NCBI GenBank assembly: GCA_037951105.1
Contig: JBAMJV010010036.1
Span: forward strand, 30,467 to 94,466
DNA length: 64,000 bases
Direction of reading: 5' to 3'
From: Echinarachnius parma
Lineage: Eukaryota > Echinodermata > Echinoidea > Clypeasteroida > Echinarachniidae
The position numbers were made by a program, and so were the translations under genes. A model generated the notes under the pieces. The model ran no database searches. It was not told where the DNA came from and worked only from the letters and a program-made list of their open reading frames with translations. Below are positions 55,043 to 64,000 of the stretch, one piece after another (positions within the stretch are counted from its first letter, which is position 1; the number at the start of each line of letters is the position of its first letter).

Positions 55043-55700
55043 TTAAGTATGATCAAGTCTTCTGTTTGGACACTGGTCGAGTCTGGTTTAATGGCTCAAA
55101 CTCGAGAGGGTTATAACCATTTAAGAGCAATATTATACCAGGAGGGCGAGGGGTAGCACTTCGTTAATTAGCAGAATATTCTTCGGCGTTCGAAATGCAG
55201 CAAATCCTTCCCCAGACCACTGTTATGCACTTCGTGATCAGACATTTTGGGGCACTCGAAATGCAGCAAAGCTATACCTCAGACTACTTTTAAAACAATT
55301 TCTTTTCAGACGCCGACTTCAGAATTCAGTACAGACTCATGATTGCTTACATCTTGACAGTGGTGGTACCTAGTTTAACCCGAGAGCACATTTCATGGGG
55401 CAAGGACTGAGGGGGGGGGGGGGGGGGGGTGCAAGGGGGTTGCACTTCGTGACAGTGATGTATCCGGGTTTGATCCAAAGAGGGTGCGCTGCACAAAGAT
55501 GGGCAATATTTACCATGGTGTAGGAGGGGCAGCAAATCACGAATCATGACACTAATACGATGGAAGCAGCAAAGCCTTCCCTAATAAGATCGCTGTTTAA
55601 TATCTGCGCAAGACACTTGCTTCAGAATGCTGGTCCAGTGGGGCAGTGTAGGGGGAGGGAGGGGAAAGGAGGGAGGCGATGTTTCCCATGGGGGAGGGGG

Positions 55701-56854
55701 GAAAACAATTGACGATACACTCCCCGAAAGAAGTCAAATGAAAGGGTGTATTGTTAGTTATCAACTCTATAATTTACCACGTACAAAAATCAAACTATAA
55801 AGAAAGAGGCATATATATAATTTAAAAGTGAGTGAGAATTGTTAACTTTCTATTCATATTATTACTTATTTAATGCAAAAGGTTGAAAGTACTTTGACGT
55901 TTCCCCCAATGCACACGCTAGGTGATGACTGACTAGTGCGAACAAAAATCGTGAAAATCGTGAAGAGAACGGGGAAACGAGAGTGCTTTTCAGCGGAAAA
56001 TAGCTATCGATGAACATTCTTTATTGTACTAATGGTACAGAATCTGGCAATTAATTGGCAGCGCTAAAAGGCGTTTCAATGCACGTCTGACCTAGTATAT
56101 AATGTATATGTTACAAACCAGGTTACAAACCAAAATTCGAACAAGCACACGCACGCATTCACATACGGATATGAACACATTCAAAAGTACAGAGACACGC
56201 ACACAACTTTCAACAACAAAACAGTAAAGCAGAACTGTCCACTCGAAAATGCAAGTTATTTCCAAGCTAAGGAATGTGATAAAAAGTTGTTTTAAAAAAA
56301 GATGTAACGAAGGATTAAATATTCCATACCTGCTCTGCCTGAAAAATATTTGTTTTGTTTTTAAGTTAAAACAAATAATTATGAGAATAGAAATAGTCTT
56401 CTCTGCGATCTGTCCATATCTTCCTCGGAATGAAACTAAATCTGATTTTCTAGCCGGGTATATTGTCTTTTATCCTCTCTCCCCTGTATCCTCTCTCTAG
56501 TCTTCACCGATCTATCGCTTTATCCCTCTTCTCTTTATGTATGTATTTTTCTCCCTCCTTTTGTCACTCTTACTCGATCGCTCGCTGTAACTATTTTGTC
56601 TCTCTCCTTTCCTCTCTCTCTCTCTCTCTCTCAAGAGGTAATTTCTTCTAAAAAATTATGTAAATAATGAGTACTGTATATGATTATTATCAAGGCACCC
56701 TCAACTAAACGCAATATATACTCTTTAATAAGCCACGATTCTTACATGCGAGGACGTGCGAAAACATGCGATTTAGAAAACAAAAAACTAGATTTCCTGA
56801 TACGAATTTAGTGTCCAGAATGTAATTAGGATCGGGGGTCATAAGAAATCAAGA
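55701..56854. other. No gene; CT-rich patch
   Basis: A pyrimidine-rich low-complexity stretch at 56470-56635. The remainder is AT-rich without recognised repeats or frames. Confidence 0.45.
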
Positions 56855-57120
56855 GTGTGGCGTAGTCCGAACAGACGGGAAGGGGGCAGGGGGCACATAG
56901 GGGTCTAAAATTGTTTATAAGACGGATGGGGGAGGGGTGGAGTGAGTACAAAATAAATATATTGTTATACATTTGTCTTATTCTTTCCTTTCTCTCTGAA
57001 GAACGGAGGGGTAGTGCCAGGCTAGGGGATTAGAATGTCTACTATGCCTGGGGAAGAGGGGGCGGTTTTTTTTTTTGTACACCCCCACCCCCCTTCCCCC
57101 GTATCTAAGCCACGCTACTG
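56855..57120. repeat. Poly-G repeat family O-like copy
   Basis: Starts GTGTGGCGTAGTCCGAACAG, G-rich interior, ends CGTATCTAAGCCACGCTACT, which mirrors the start. Resembles the TGGCGTAG heads at 61440 and 61670. Confidence 0.45.
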
Positions 57121-57783
57121 AAACAAGGCTGATGGCGAAATGAATTTTGTTTGTCTCAATGCTTGGCAAAGTGTCAGATCGATATTAGCCAGCGGTGTTA
57201 ATGAATGTTCATTATTTAGGTTTTAATCTATATTTATTAACCTGACCTGATTTTGCTAGGCGTTCGTGTAGTTGCCGAAACAAAACGAATGTTAAGACTT
57301 GTGGTGATCTATTGTTTACGGCAACAACGCGGGGGGGGGGGGGGGGGGGGGACGCATGTTTTTTTTCTTTTCTTATGTGTGTATTGTTTCTCTGAACAAA
57401 AAAGGTGAAGAAAAACCACCAAAATCTATGTGATATAGATCGAATAACCAAGTCACGTATACGGGATTATTGATATTATTTTGACGATGATTTTGATTAG
57501 TTTCTAATCAAATTGTATCAGGATGATTAACCCAACCGTTACGAAATTGTGTTGACCAATTTGAGCTGACTGGTTCACAACAAATCGTGAGTTAATTCAT
57601 CAGACGGGAACAAAAAAACATTGTGGAAATTACGTCATGGATTTGTAGGTTCAAATATTTTCTATCGTTACTATATACCCGCTAGTCAAATATAAGCAAA
57701 ATAAATGTATTCTGACCCAAAAAAAGTATTGTACATACATACATTTTTTGATTAGTGCATCTTTAGTTCGTGTGAATGAGCGT

Positions 57784-57829
<46 letters not shown>

Positions 57830-58497
57830 GCGTATATTGTGTCATGTTTCATTTAAAGTAGGTGCTTGTAAAGAAGTAAATGTCAGCTCTGTTCCAAAGA
57901 ATTGACAGCAGCTAGACTGGCAATTATTGCGCAAATTGATCCACTTTGCGACAGATCATATTTTCTATATTTCACCTTGATTATATTCTCATTTGATTGA
58001 TGCAGTCCATTACTACCGTTACCATGGAAACGCGGAAGATGATATCCGTGCATATGGATGGAGTAGATATACGAGGTAACATAGATTCAATGAACCCGTC
58101 AACATGTATATAGTTTCTTCTTTATTCAAGTGAAATACTGACGAAAAAACTCAGGGAGATTGATTTTCATCACGAAATATACAATTTATTATTACGAAAA
58201 TGGATTGTTTTAAACAGAAAATAACAGTGTAATGTAATGTAAACCCATCAACATGTATAGTATTTTATGTTTTTCTTAATTTAAAAAAATGCTGCAATTC
58301 GTCGAAAACATATAGAAGAGGAGATATTTCAATTCCAAAATAACTACACATTAACATGTATTAAACGGTGACGTGTATAGAGTTTGACAGAAAAAAATAT
58401 TGTCAGACCAACCTTTTGCGAAAGAACATTGTTTCGAATTAATTAAATTATGAACGTTCAATGTTGCCACCTCTATGTCGCTTAGTTCTTTAGTTCT
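57121..58497. other. No gene; poly-G and (TG)n
   Basis: A poly-G run at about 57331-57350 and a (TG)n microsatellite at 57786-57830. Otherwise AT-rich and unassigned. Confidence 0.45.
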
Positions 58498-58760
58498 GGG
58501 GCGTGTTTCACAAAGATCCTAAGTTGAAATTAACACTAAGTTGGACTTTTCAGCCATTTTCAGCTTCAGAATTAAACATACTCAAAAACCCCAAATGCAA
58601 TTATTTGAAACTTTCAACAAAATGGTGATTTTTATCAAATTGTAGTCTTGTTTAAATAAAGAACTCGTTTAACAATTTACCAAAGAAACTAATTGCTTTC
58701 CATAATTTGTAAGCCTTATTTAGAGTTAAGTTCAACTTAGAATCTTTGTGAAACACCCCC
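58498..58760. mobile_element. MITE Z (GTGTTTCACAAAGAT ends)
   Basis: GGGGCGTGTTTCACAAAGAT with CCTAAGTTGAAATTAA at the left. The right end is the inverse with few changes (TTAAGTTCAACTTAGAATC then TTTGTGAAACACCCCC). About 263 bp, AT-rich interior, non-coding. Confidence 0.8.
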
Positions 58761-58890
58761 TGATCTTGTCACTCAGGCCTCTCTCAGAACAATTACCAAA
58801 ATTACAGCACAAAAGAAGAAGAAAAACATATACCAAGCTGGTAAAAAAATATATATATTATCTATAAGGATCATTGGAAAGAATAGTGTT

Positions 58891-59246
58891 ATCATGGAAG
58901 TGGTGTGGCAAGATCGGTAGAGCGCGTGCTTTCTGATCGTGAGGCCCCGAGTTCGAACCCAGCCCACTCCGTTTGCCCTTCAGCAAGGCATTTAATCCAC
59001 ATTGCTGCTCTCTACCCAGGTGTATAAATGGGAACCTGGTCTGGTGAAAAATTAGCTTGGTGTACCTATAGGGTTGCCCGCCGCTAGTATGCTCCCCGGG
59101 GAGTTGAGAATGTGTACAAGATAATTGTGCGGGTCTGAACTGTACCAAATGACCAGGGATAATAATAAGCACTTTGAGCACCTTATTAGGTGGATATTGC
59201 GCAATATAAATATTCAATATTATTATTATTATTATTATTATTATTA
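58891..59246 (+). mobile_element. tRNA-derived SINE (family E), copy 2
   Basis: A box TGGCAAGATCGGTAGAGC (58906-58923) is closer to a tRNA than in copy 1; B box GTTCGAACCC (58951-58960). Shared middle TGCTGCTCTCTACCCAGGTG with TATAAATGGGAACC, then a tail section and (TTA)n at about 59218-59246. The region after TATAAATGGG differs from copy 1, so the two may be different subfamilies. No clear target duplication seen. Confidence 0.85.
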
Positions 59247-59875
59247 GTATGCGGTTTTACGACAGACAAGTTAAGCACGTAAGTTAATGACATTGCATTT
59301 TGTTTTGTCACTTAGATAGTCCACGAGTCATGAAGATAATAGAGGATGGGATTAAATGTCATCCTTCCGTAGGCGTAGGAAGACGGATTTAAACAAGGTA
59401 ATCTCTCCTGGATTATTACAATAAATTGATCATACCACTCTAGAATGATAATCGAGAAGTGGTACTAAAAATAACATACGGTATAATAGTAAAATGAGTA
59501 GCGTAGCAATTAAGGTGGGGGCGGGGCAAGGGGGCATCGCCTCCAGCCTGTGGAAAGCATCACCCCTCCCCTCACTGAACTCCCTTATGCTTAGTTAAAA
59601 GTCAATAAAGAAATGCACAGCATTATTTTATTCTTCGCCTGGAGTGCGCATTCTTTGGACACAGGGCAGCCCCATCACCAACACGTCTTTATACCCCCAT
59701 ATAAAGCCCGATCCTAGATACACAACTTACGATAATCGCCCCCATCAGTGTCAATTACATACATGGTAGATAATGATCCGTGGGATCAAATGATCCTTGA
59801 TAATTAGCCAACGCAGAAAATTGCTTTTTAATTTTCCCTCTGGGCCTTATGACATTCGTGCGCAAATTACCTGAC
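59247..59875. other. No gene recognised
   Basis: Contains GTGGGGGCGGGGCAAGGGGG (about 59516-59535), probably a piece of a poly-G repeat. Nothing else. Confidence 0.4.
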
Positions 59876-59878
59876 TAA

Positions 59879-60470
59879 TGCTACAGTCACAAATGGTCCG
59901 GGCGCCGTACGATTTTTCTCCCTACGGCGGATTTTCTACGATTTGGGGAAATCGTGATATCGTACGATGTCTGTGGTATTTTAGAGTAGCAGTCACAGTA
60001 TTCTCCGGGCCCCGTACGATGACCTTTGTCTTAAAATAAAAACATAAATCGCACGGCCCCCGTGAACACAAACTAAGTGCCCGTACGGGTGCCTTACGGT
60101 ACTCCTACGGTGACTCCACGGTACCCGTACGATTTGAGTGGCCAAATATTCAGTCTCAACATCGTACGATATTCGAAAAAAAAGGCTGCGATGTCCGTGC
60201 TGTGCCTGTGCGATGCCCTTGTGGTGCCCGTGCGATGCTCTCTACGATGTGTCTACGGGCTTACGGCAAGTAAAAAATCGTACGATGCATTTTTTGTTTT
60301 AACTCCGCGTTAAACAAATTTTTGACATCGTACGGCGAGGAAAAATGCAACGGCGACCGTAAGATAGCCACGGCACCCGTGCGGGCGCTGCAAGATTCCC
60401 GCAAGATTTCACCTAAAAGTGGCATCGTACGGGCGCCGTAGCCGATATGGGACCATTTGTGACCGTAGCA
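59879..60470 (+). mobile_element. MITE K, copy 1 (PIF/Harbinger-like)
   Basis: TIRs TGCTACAGTCACAAATGGTC at the left and GACCATTTGTGACCGTAGCA at the right. TAA is repeated exactly at 59876-59878 and 60471-60473, the TWA-type duplication of PIF/Harbinger. The interior is dense in CGTACG (about nine copies), plus GGGCGCCGTA at each end. About 592 bp. No transposase. Confidence 0.85.
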
Positions 60471-60512
60471 TAAGCATGCAACGTTTCCTTTTTATATCGA
60501 TACTCACGTGTA

Positions 60513-61107
60513 TGCTACGGTCACAAAATGGTCCGATTTGGGCTACGGCGCCCGTACGATGCCACTTTTAGGAGAAATCTTGCGGGAATCTTGCGGCGCC
60601 CGCACGGGTGCCGTGGCTATCGTACGGTCGCCGTTGCATTTTTCCTCGCCGTACGATGTCAAAAATTTGTTTAACGCAGAGTTAAAACAAAAAATGCATC
60701 GTACGATTTTGTACTTGTCGTAAGCCCGTAGACATATCGTAGAGAGCATCGCATGGGCACCACAAGGGCATCGCACAGGCACAGCACGGACATCGCAGCC
60801 TTTTTTCGAATATCGTACGATTTTGAGACTGAATATTTGGCCACTCATATCGTACGGGTACCGTGGAGTCACCGTAGGAGTACCGTAAGGCACCCGTATG
60901 GGCACTTAGTTTGTGTTCACGGGGGGCCGTGCGATTTATGTTTTTTTTATTTTAAGACAAAGGTCATCGTACGGGGCCCAGAGAATACTGTGACTGCAAC
61001 TCTAAAATACCACAGACATCGTACGATATCACGATTTCCTCAAATCGTAGAAAATCCGCCGTAGGGAGAAAAATCGTACGGCGCCCGGACCATTTGTGAC
61101 TGTAGCA
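60513..61107 (-). mobile_element. MITE K, copy 2, inverted
   Basis: Near-identical to 59879-60470 in reverse orientation, with small differences (for example GTACTTGTCG where copy 1 has the inverse of GGCAAGTAAA). Flanked by GTA (60510-60512) and TTA (61108-61110). Separated from copy 1 by 42 bp of unrelated sequence (60471-60512). Confidence 0.85.
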
Positions 61108-61115
61108 TTAGTGGT

Positions 61116-61230
61116 ATAGTCGTCGCCGTCGTGGTTTGTTGGTTCCAGTCTTCGTCCTCCAATGTGAGGGTCATGGATTCATGTCCTAAATGACACGCGT
61201 TTGCAGCTCTTTACCAACGTGTGGGCTTTC
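61116..61230 (+). mobile_element. Possible degenerate tRNA-type SINE head
   Basis: CCTCCAATGTGAGGGTCATGG then ATTCATGTCC resembles the B-box side of SINE E, and CAGCTCTTTACCAACGTGTG resembles its TGCTCTCTACCCAGGTGT section. Both are decayed. Could be chance. Confidence 0.25.
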
Positions 61231-61437
61231 GATGGACAGGCCGTAATATTATGAAGGAAGTATCTAGAATAAATACAATCATACTCATAACATACAGCTA
61301 AAATTGTGTTTATATTATAGTGGTCCATGACCAAGAATGATGTTCAATTGTTTGAATTGCAAAAGTACGAAAGGGGAATCCTGCAATAATTATGAAATCA
61401 TTGTCTATTTTGAAAATTGATCTGATGATGTGTACAG

Positions 61438-61800
61438 TAAGGTGGCGTAGCGTGGTCGGACTGATTCCGGAGCACACACATGATTGGGGTAGGGGCACGC
61501 CTTATGCATTTCTTTGTTTTTTCAAAAATTGTCCCCTTAATAATATGTTTGTTGTATTGTTTTTTTCAAAATTATTGGGGGACACAGGCCCCTCCCCAAG
61601 TACAGTAAAATCCTGTCTCAGTGAATACCTGTTTATAGCAGTCAACCTGTATATATAGTGCCCAATGGCGTAGCGAGGTCGGACTGGTGGGGGGGGGGGG
61701 GGTTCACCTTAGATTATACTTTATTTAAACCAATATGTTCCCCTTATGTTTGTATTGTATTTTGACAAATTTTGGGGGGTGGAGCACCCGTCCCCTGTGT
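61438..61800 (+). repeat. Poly-G repeat family O, two adjacent copies
   Basis: GGTGGCGTAGCGTGGTCGGA (61441) and AATGGCGTAGCGAGGTCGGA (61663) are the heads. Each is followed by ACTG, a G-rich or poly-G section and a TTTTGACAAATTxTGGGGG-type body. Between them is TGTCTCAGTGAATACCTG with TATAGCAGTCAACCTGTATA, like 15780-15935. Confidence 0.55.
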
Positions 61801-61856
61801 GTCCCCATACCATGCATATATACATCACATATAGTACGTGGCTATCATAATGTTTA

Positions 61857-62305
61857 TCCCCCCGGGGGGGGGGGGGGGGGGGGCACTCGAATTATTTTTT
61901 GACGGGGGTGTGTCGCACGGAACTCTGAAATAGGGGTCTTAGGAGCTGACTAAAAGCAAAAAATATAGGGTCTTTGGAGCTACAAAAACCCTGAAACGGG
62001 AGTTAAGGGGTCTAAGGAGCAGACTAAAACTACAAAATACAGACTTGGAGCTACCAAAGACCTACGGAAACCCTCAAAAAGGCTCAAATGGTGGTCCAAG
62101 GAGCTGACTAGAAGAAGAAGAATGGACTTGGCGCGACTCAACTATACCTAGCCAAGTCATTCCGGGGGTCTATGTAGCGGCAATTTTTGAAAATCGGGTA
62201 TCTTTAGAGCGGCAATCGGGTGTGAAAACGGGGTTCTTTTAAGCGGCACATACCCGTCTTACATTATACATGAGTGCCCCCCCCCCGGGGGGGGGGGGGG
62301 GGTTT
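61857..62305. repeat. Element with GC-run ends and about 80-bp internal repeats
   Basis: Left end CCCCCC then a long G run then GCACTCGAATTA; right end CATGAGTG, a C run and a G run. These are inverse of each other (GGGCACTC / GAGTGCCC). Inside, GGTCTTAGGAGCTGACTAAA recurs at about 61936, 62008 and 62093 with GGAGCTACAAAAACCCT-type followers. Non-coding. Possibly an hAT- or foldback-like element. Confidence 0.5.
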
Positions 62306-63482
62306 AACCCTTTAACCCTAGATGCAACCTGTCTACAAAGGTTAATGTGGACACTATTATACACATGTTTGACTGTACTTGAAAGCGGCAATTATTTTGA
62401 GTCCCCCCCCCCCCCTCCCATCCTCACGATTTTGATATTTGTTTGGAAGTGAATTCACATGGTCAATAAAATAATGCACTTCCCACATTTAGTCTGTGGC
62501 GGAACCAGTTTGTTGATGGGGGGTTCGTTAGGGGCTACACGTACCAAAAATCCTTTATTTACTTAGAGAGCAATTGGGGAGGGGCTGAATACCCAATGGG
62601 CGCCCAGTTCCAGCCAGTCACGTGATGTTGATTTAGAAGTACGTAGAGGTCAAGCGAAAGTGCCCTCACTCCCACCCCACCCCCTCTCTGTATTCCTCAT
62701 TTTCTCACGTTACATTCTGCCTTCCCTTAGAGGCCTGTGCATCCTTGCACTTTATCGTGATCATATATAGGCACGACCGATGGCAGGAACCAGGGAGTAT
62801 AGGGTTTCACCACTTAAAAGTACGGGTTGTGCATAATAAATGGTCAAGAATTCGCCCCAACAGTGCAGTGCTTGTGGCAGTGTCTAGCCTATAGGCGTCG
62901 CTATGATGGAAATCCTTTTCATCAGGGGGATGAGATAATAGTTAAGTTCATTTTTCCAATGCCATGCCACAACCCACCTCCTCCACTCCATCATTTGCCA
63001 CCCCGGGCCCGTTTGTCCCCATCCCTGCCGCCTGTGGTGAACCCCCCCCCCCCCCCCCCTAACCCTTTTCGGCGACAATACGATATGTATTTTCGGATTG
63101 TATACAATTAATTCAGTATTAACAATAATCATTATAACTTGAACCACCCTCCCTTGTGCTCAATAAAATAGTGTATTAACGCGTCTACGTGCACCTGTTA
63201 TGTAACATATACAATAACAATAATAATATAGGTGCATATTATTTCCAACAAGGAAACAATTTCTAACATTCGGACGCAGCATCGTGCACACACATTTAAA
63301 AAAAAATGGCTATATCCTTCATTCCATTGGGTCAAATTTTCAGGTACCAGTGTTTCTGTGCATGTAATAATGGCTTTTGAACCAAAATTAATGCGACTAT
63401 TACTTGGATTTCACAGCTTAACCCACTAGATGGCGCTATTTCTCTTTGACAAGCGAGACTGGTTGATATCAAGTCTTCTGTG
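62306..63482. other. No gene; C runs and repeat fragments
   Basis: C runs at about 62403-62414 and 63039-63059. At 62497-62600, GTGGCGGAACCAG and GGGGGGTTCG look like another poly-G repeat head. No gene seen. Confidence 0.4.
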
Positions 63483-63533
63483 TTAAAGGTGCACCTGTCA
63501 TCGATATATATCGATGGCACCTGTAAAGTGACA
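63483..63533. mobile_element. MITE family G terminus (G3)
   Basis: TTAAAGGTGCACCTGTCATC and GGCACCTGTAAAGTGACAG match the two termini of family G. Between them is an ATCGATATATATCGAT palindrome. An internally deleted copy or a pair of solo ends. Confidence 0.5.
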
Positions 63534-63544
63534 GTCGTCAGACA

Positions 63545-63590
63545 CTGGCGTACTGGTGGGGGGGGGGGGGGGGGCTAGAGGGGCGCTTGC

Positions 63591-63621
<31 letters not shown>

Positions 63622-63625
63622 AAAT
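63545..63625. repeat. Poly-G / poly-C / poly-A repeat
   Basis: CTGGCGTACTGGT, about 20 G, CTAGAGGGGCGCTTG, about 22 C, then a run of A. A very short member of the TGGCGTA/poly-G group, ending in an A tail like a retroposon. Confidence 0.5.
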
Positions 63626-64000
63626 TAAATCATGGCTTTTATCTAATTCGATAACAGTGATTGAAAGAAACAAATATTTCTTTAGACAAGAAAACTCAGA
63701 TTTTACTTCATGTCAAGTCAAATTTCCTTCCCAAGTATGCACCAGATTGCATAATTTCAACTAAAACATTGCAAAAGCACCTTTACCGTGCACCCACCTA
63801 CCATCACACCCTCCCATCACCCTTCCCCCTCTCGGTTATCGTTTCGCTCCCTCGGAAATCGGTCTTGTATATACGTCTGGAATTCAATGTCATGTCGTTT
63901 TGTCATAAAATAATGCTTTTGATGCACTGTTTGAACTGAATATGTCACTTTGAGAATATTATTTTTGGGGTGCATCATGACGCACTAACGCACATTATAG
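63626..64000. other. No gene recognised
   Basis: Ordinary sequence. The 92-codon plus-strand frame (63661-63939) has no recognised features. Confidence 0.45.

Larger units (their letters stand above)
54440..55700. repeat. Degenerate tandem repeat T, about 280-bp units
   Basis: Recurrent blocks: GxACTCGAAATGCAGCAAAGC (54596, 55188, 55255), GCCGACTTCAGAATTC (54640, 55312), TTAACCCGAGAG/TCAAACCCAAGAG before ATATTTACCATGG (54510, 55505) and GxAGCACTTCGT. Unit starts are near 54495, 55085 and 55370. Interrupted by MITE S. G-rich stretches and a 19-nt G run (55411) are part of it. Non-coding. Confidence 0.6.

Noticed and set aside
60077..61064. Proteins of 71-120 residues within the CGTACG region
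   Set aside because: The same frames appear in both inverted MITE K copies with differing lengths; palindromic base composition explains them.

Overview
The window reads as intergenic or intronic DNA from an animal, not from a prokaryote or a compact eukaryote. No host gene, rRNA gene or free-standing tRNA gene could be supported on either strand. Almost everything recognisable is transposon-derived or tandemly repeated. The best lineage hint is a tRNA-headed SINE (34.4 kb and 58.9 kb) with an L2/CR1-type tail and a middle section of a kind I associate with marine deuterostome genomes. Together with the many MITE families and the unusually frequent poly-G/poly-C runs, this suggests a marine invertebrate, possibly an echinoderm or hemichordate. 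The species cannot be fixed from the sequence.

0-6 kb holds MITE families A and B (both with TTAAAGG ends), two near-perfect hairpin elements (1757-2093 and 3311-3529), and dispersed repeats M and BB. 6.2-13.0 kb is one complete non-autonomous LTR retrotransposon: 1551-bp 5' LTR, tRNA-Leu-type primer-binding site, 2.7-kb internal region without gag-pol, polypurine tract and 4-bp target duplication. It sits inside a family A MITE whose two halves flank it. Its 3' LTR is a compound of two LTR variants.

14-24 kb has nested MITEs (A inside C), a 1.2-kb purine-rich tandem array, poly-C and GGGGGC tracts, and further A, B, C and G copies. 24-34 kb has LINE 3'-end remnants, MITEs L and N, a CpG-rich promoter-like patch at 26.3-26.8 kb, a frame-broken CR1/L2-type reverse transcriptase C-terminus at about 32 kb, and MITE C nested in MITE D. 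34-42 kb has the SINE, a tandem repeat split by an L2-tailed insertion with a 7-bp target duplication, a mariner-type element, a 1.3-kb TIR element with a CpG-rich inner segment, MITE J with a GATATC palindrome array, and a LINE tail ending in about 75 GAA triplets.

42-53 kb has diverged repeats U and V, (CA)n arrays, a Mutator-like element with roughly 115-bp TIRs and a perfect 9-bp target duplication (49300-50590), and a minus-strand L1/Tx1-type LINE 3' end. 53-64 kb has tandem duplications, a second SINE copy, two head-to-head copies of one MITE making a 1.23-kb inverted repeat (59879-61107), and several poly-G-bearing repeats.

No operons or pathways exist here. What links the features is insertion history: A into C, C into D, the LTR element into A, the L2-tailed copy into a tandem repeat, and MITE S into another tandem repeat. 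These give a relative chronology. Family letters (A, B, C and so on) are labels used only in this annotation. Boundaries of degenerate copies are approximate, and all alignments were made by eye.
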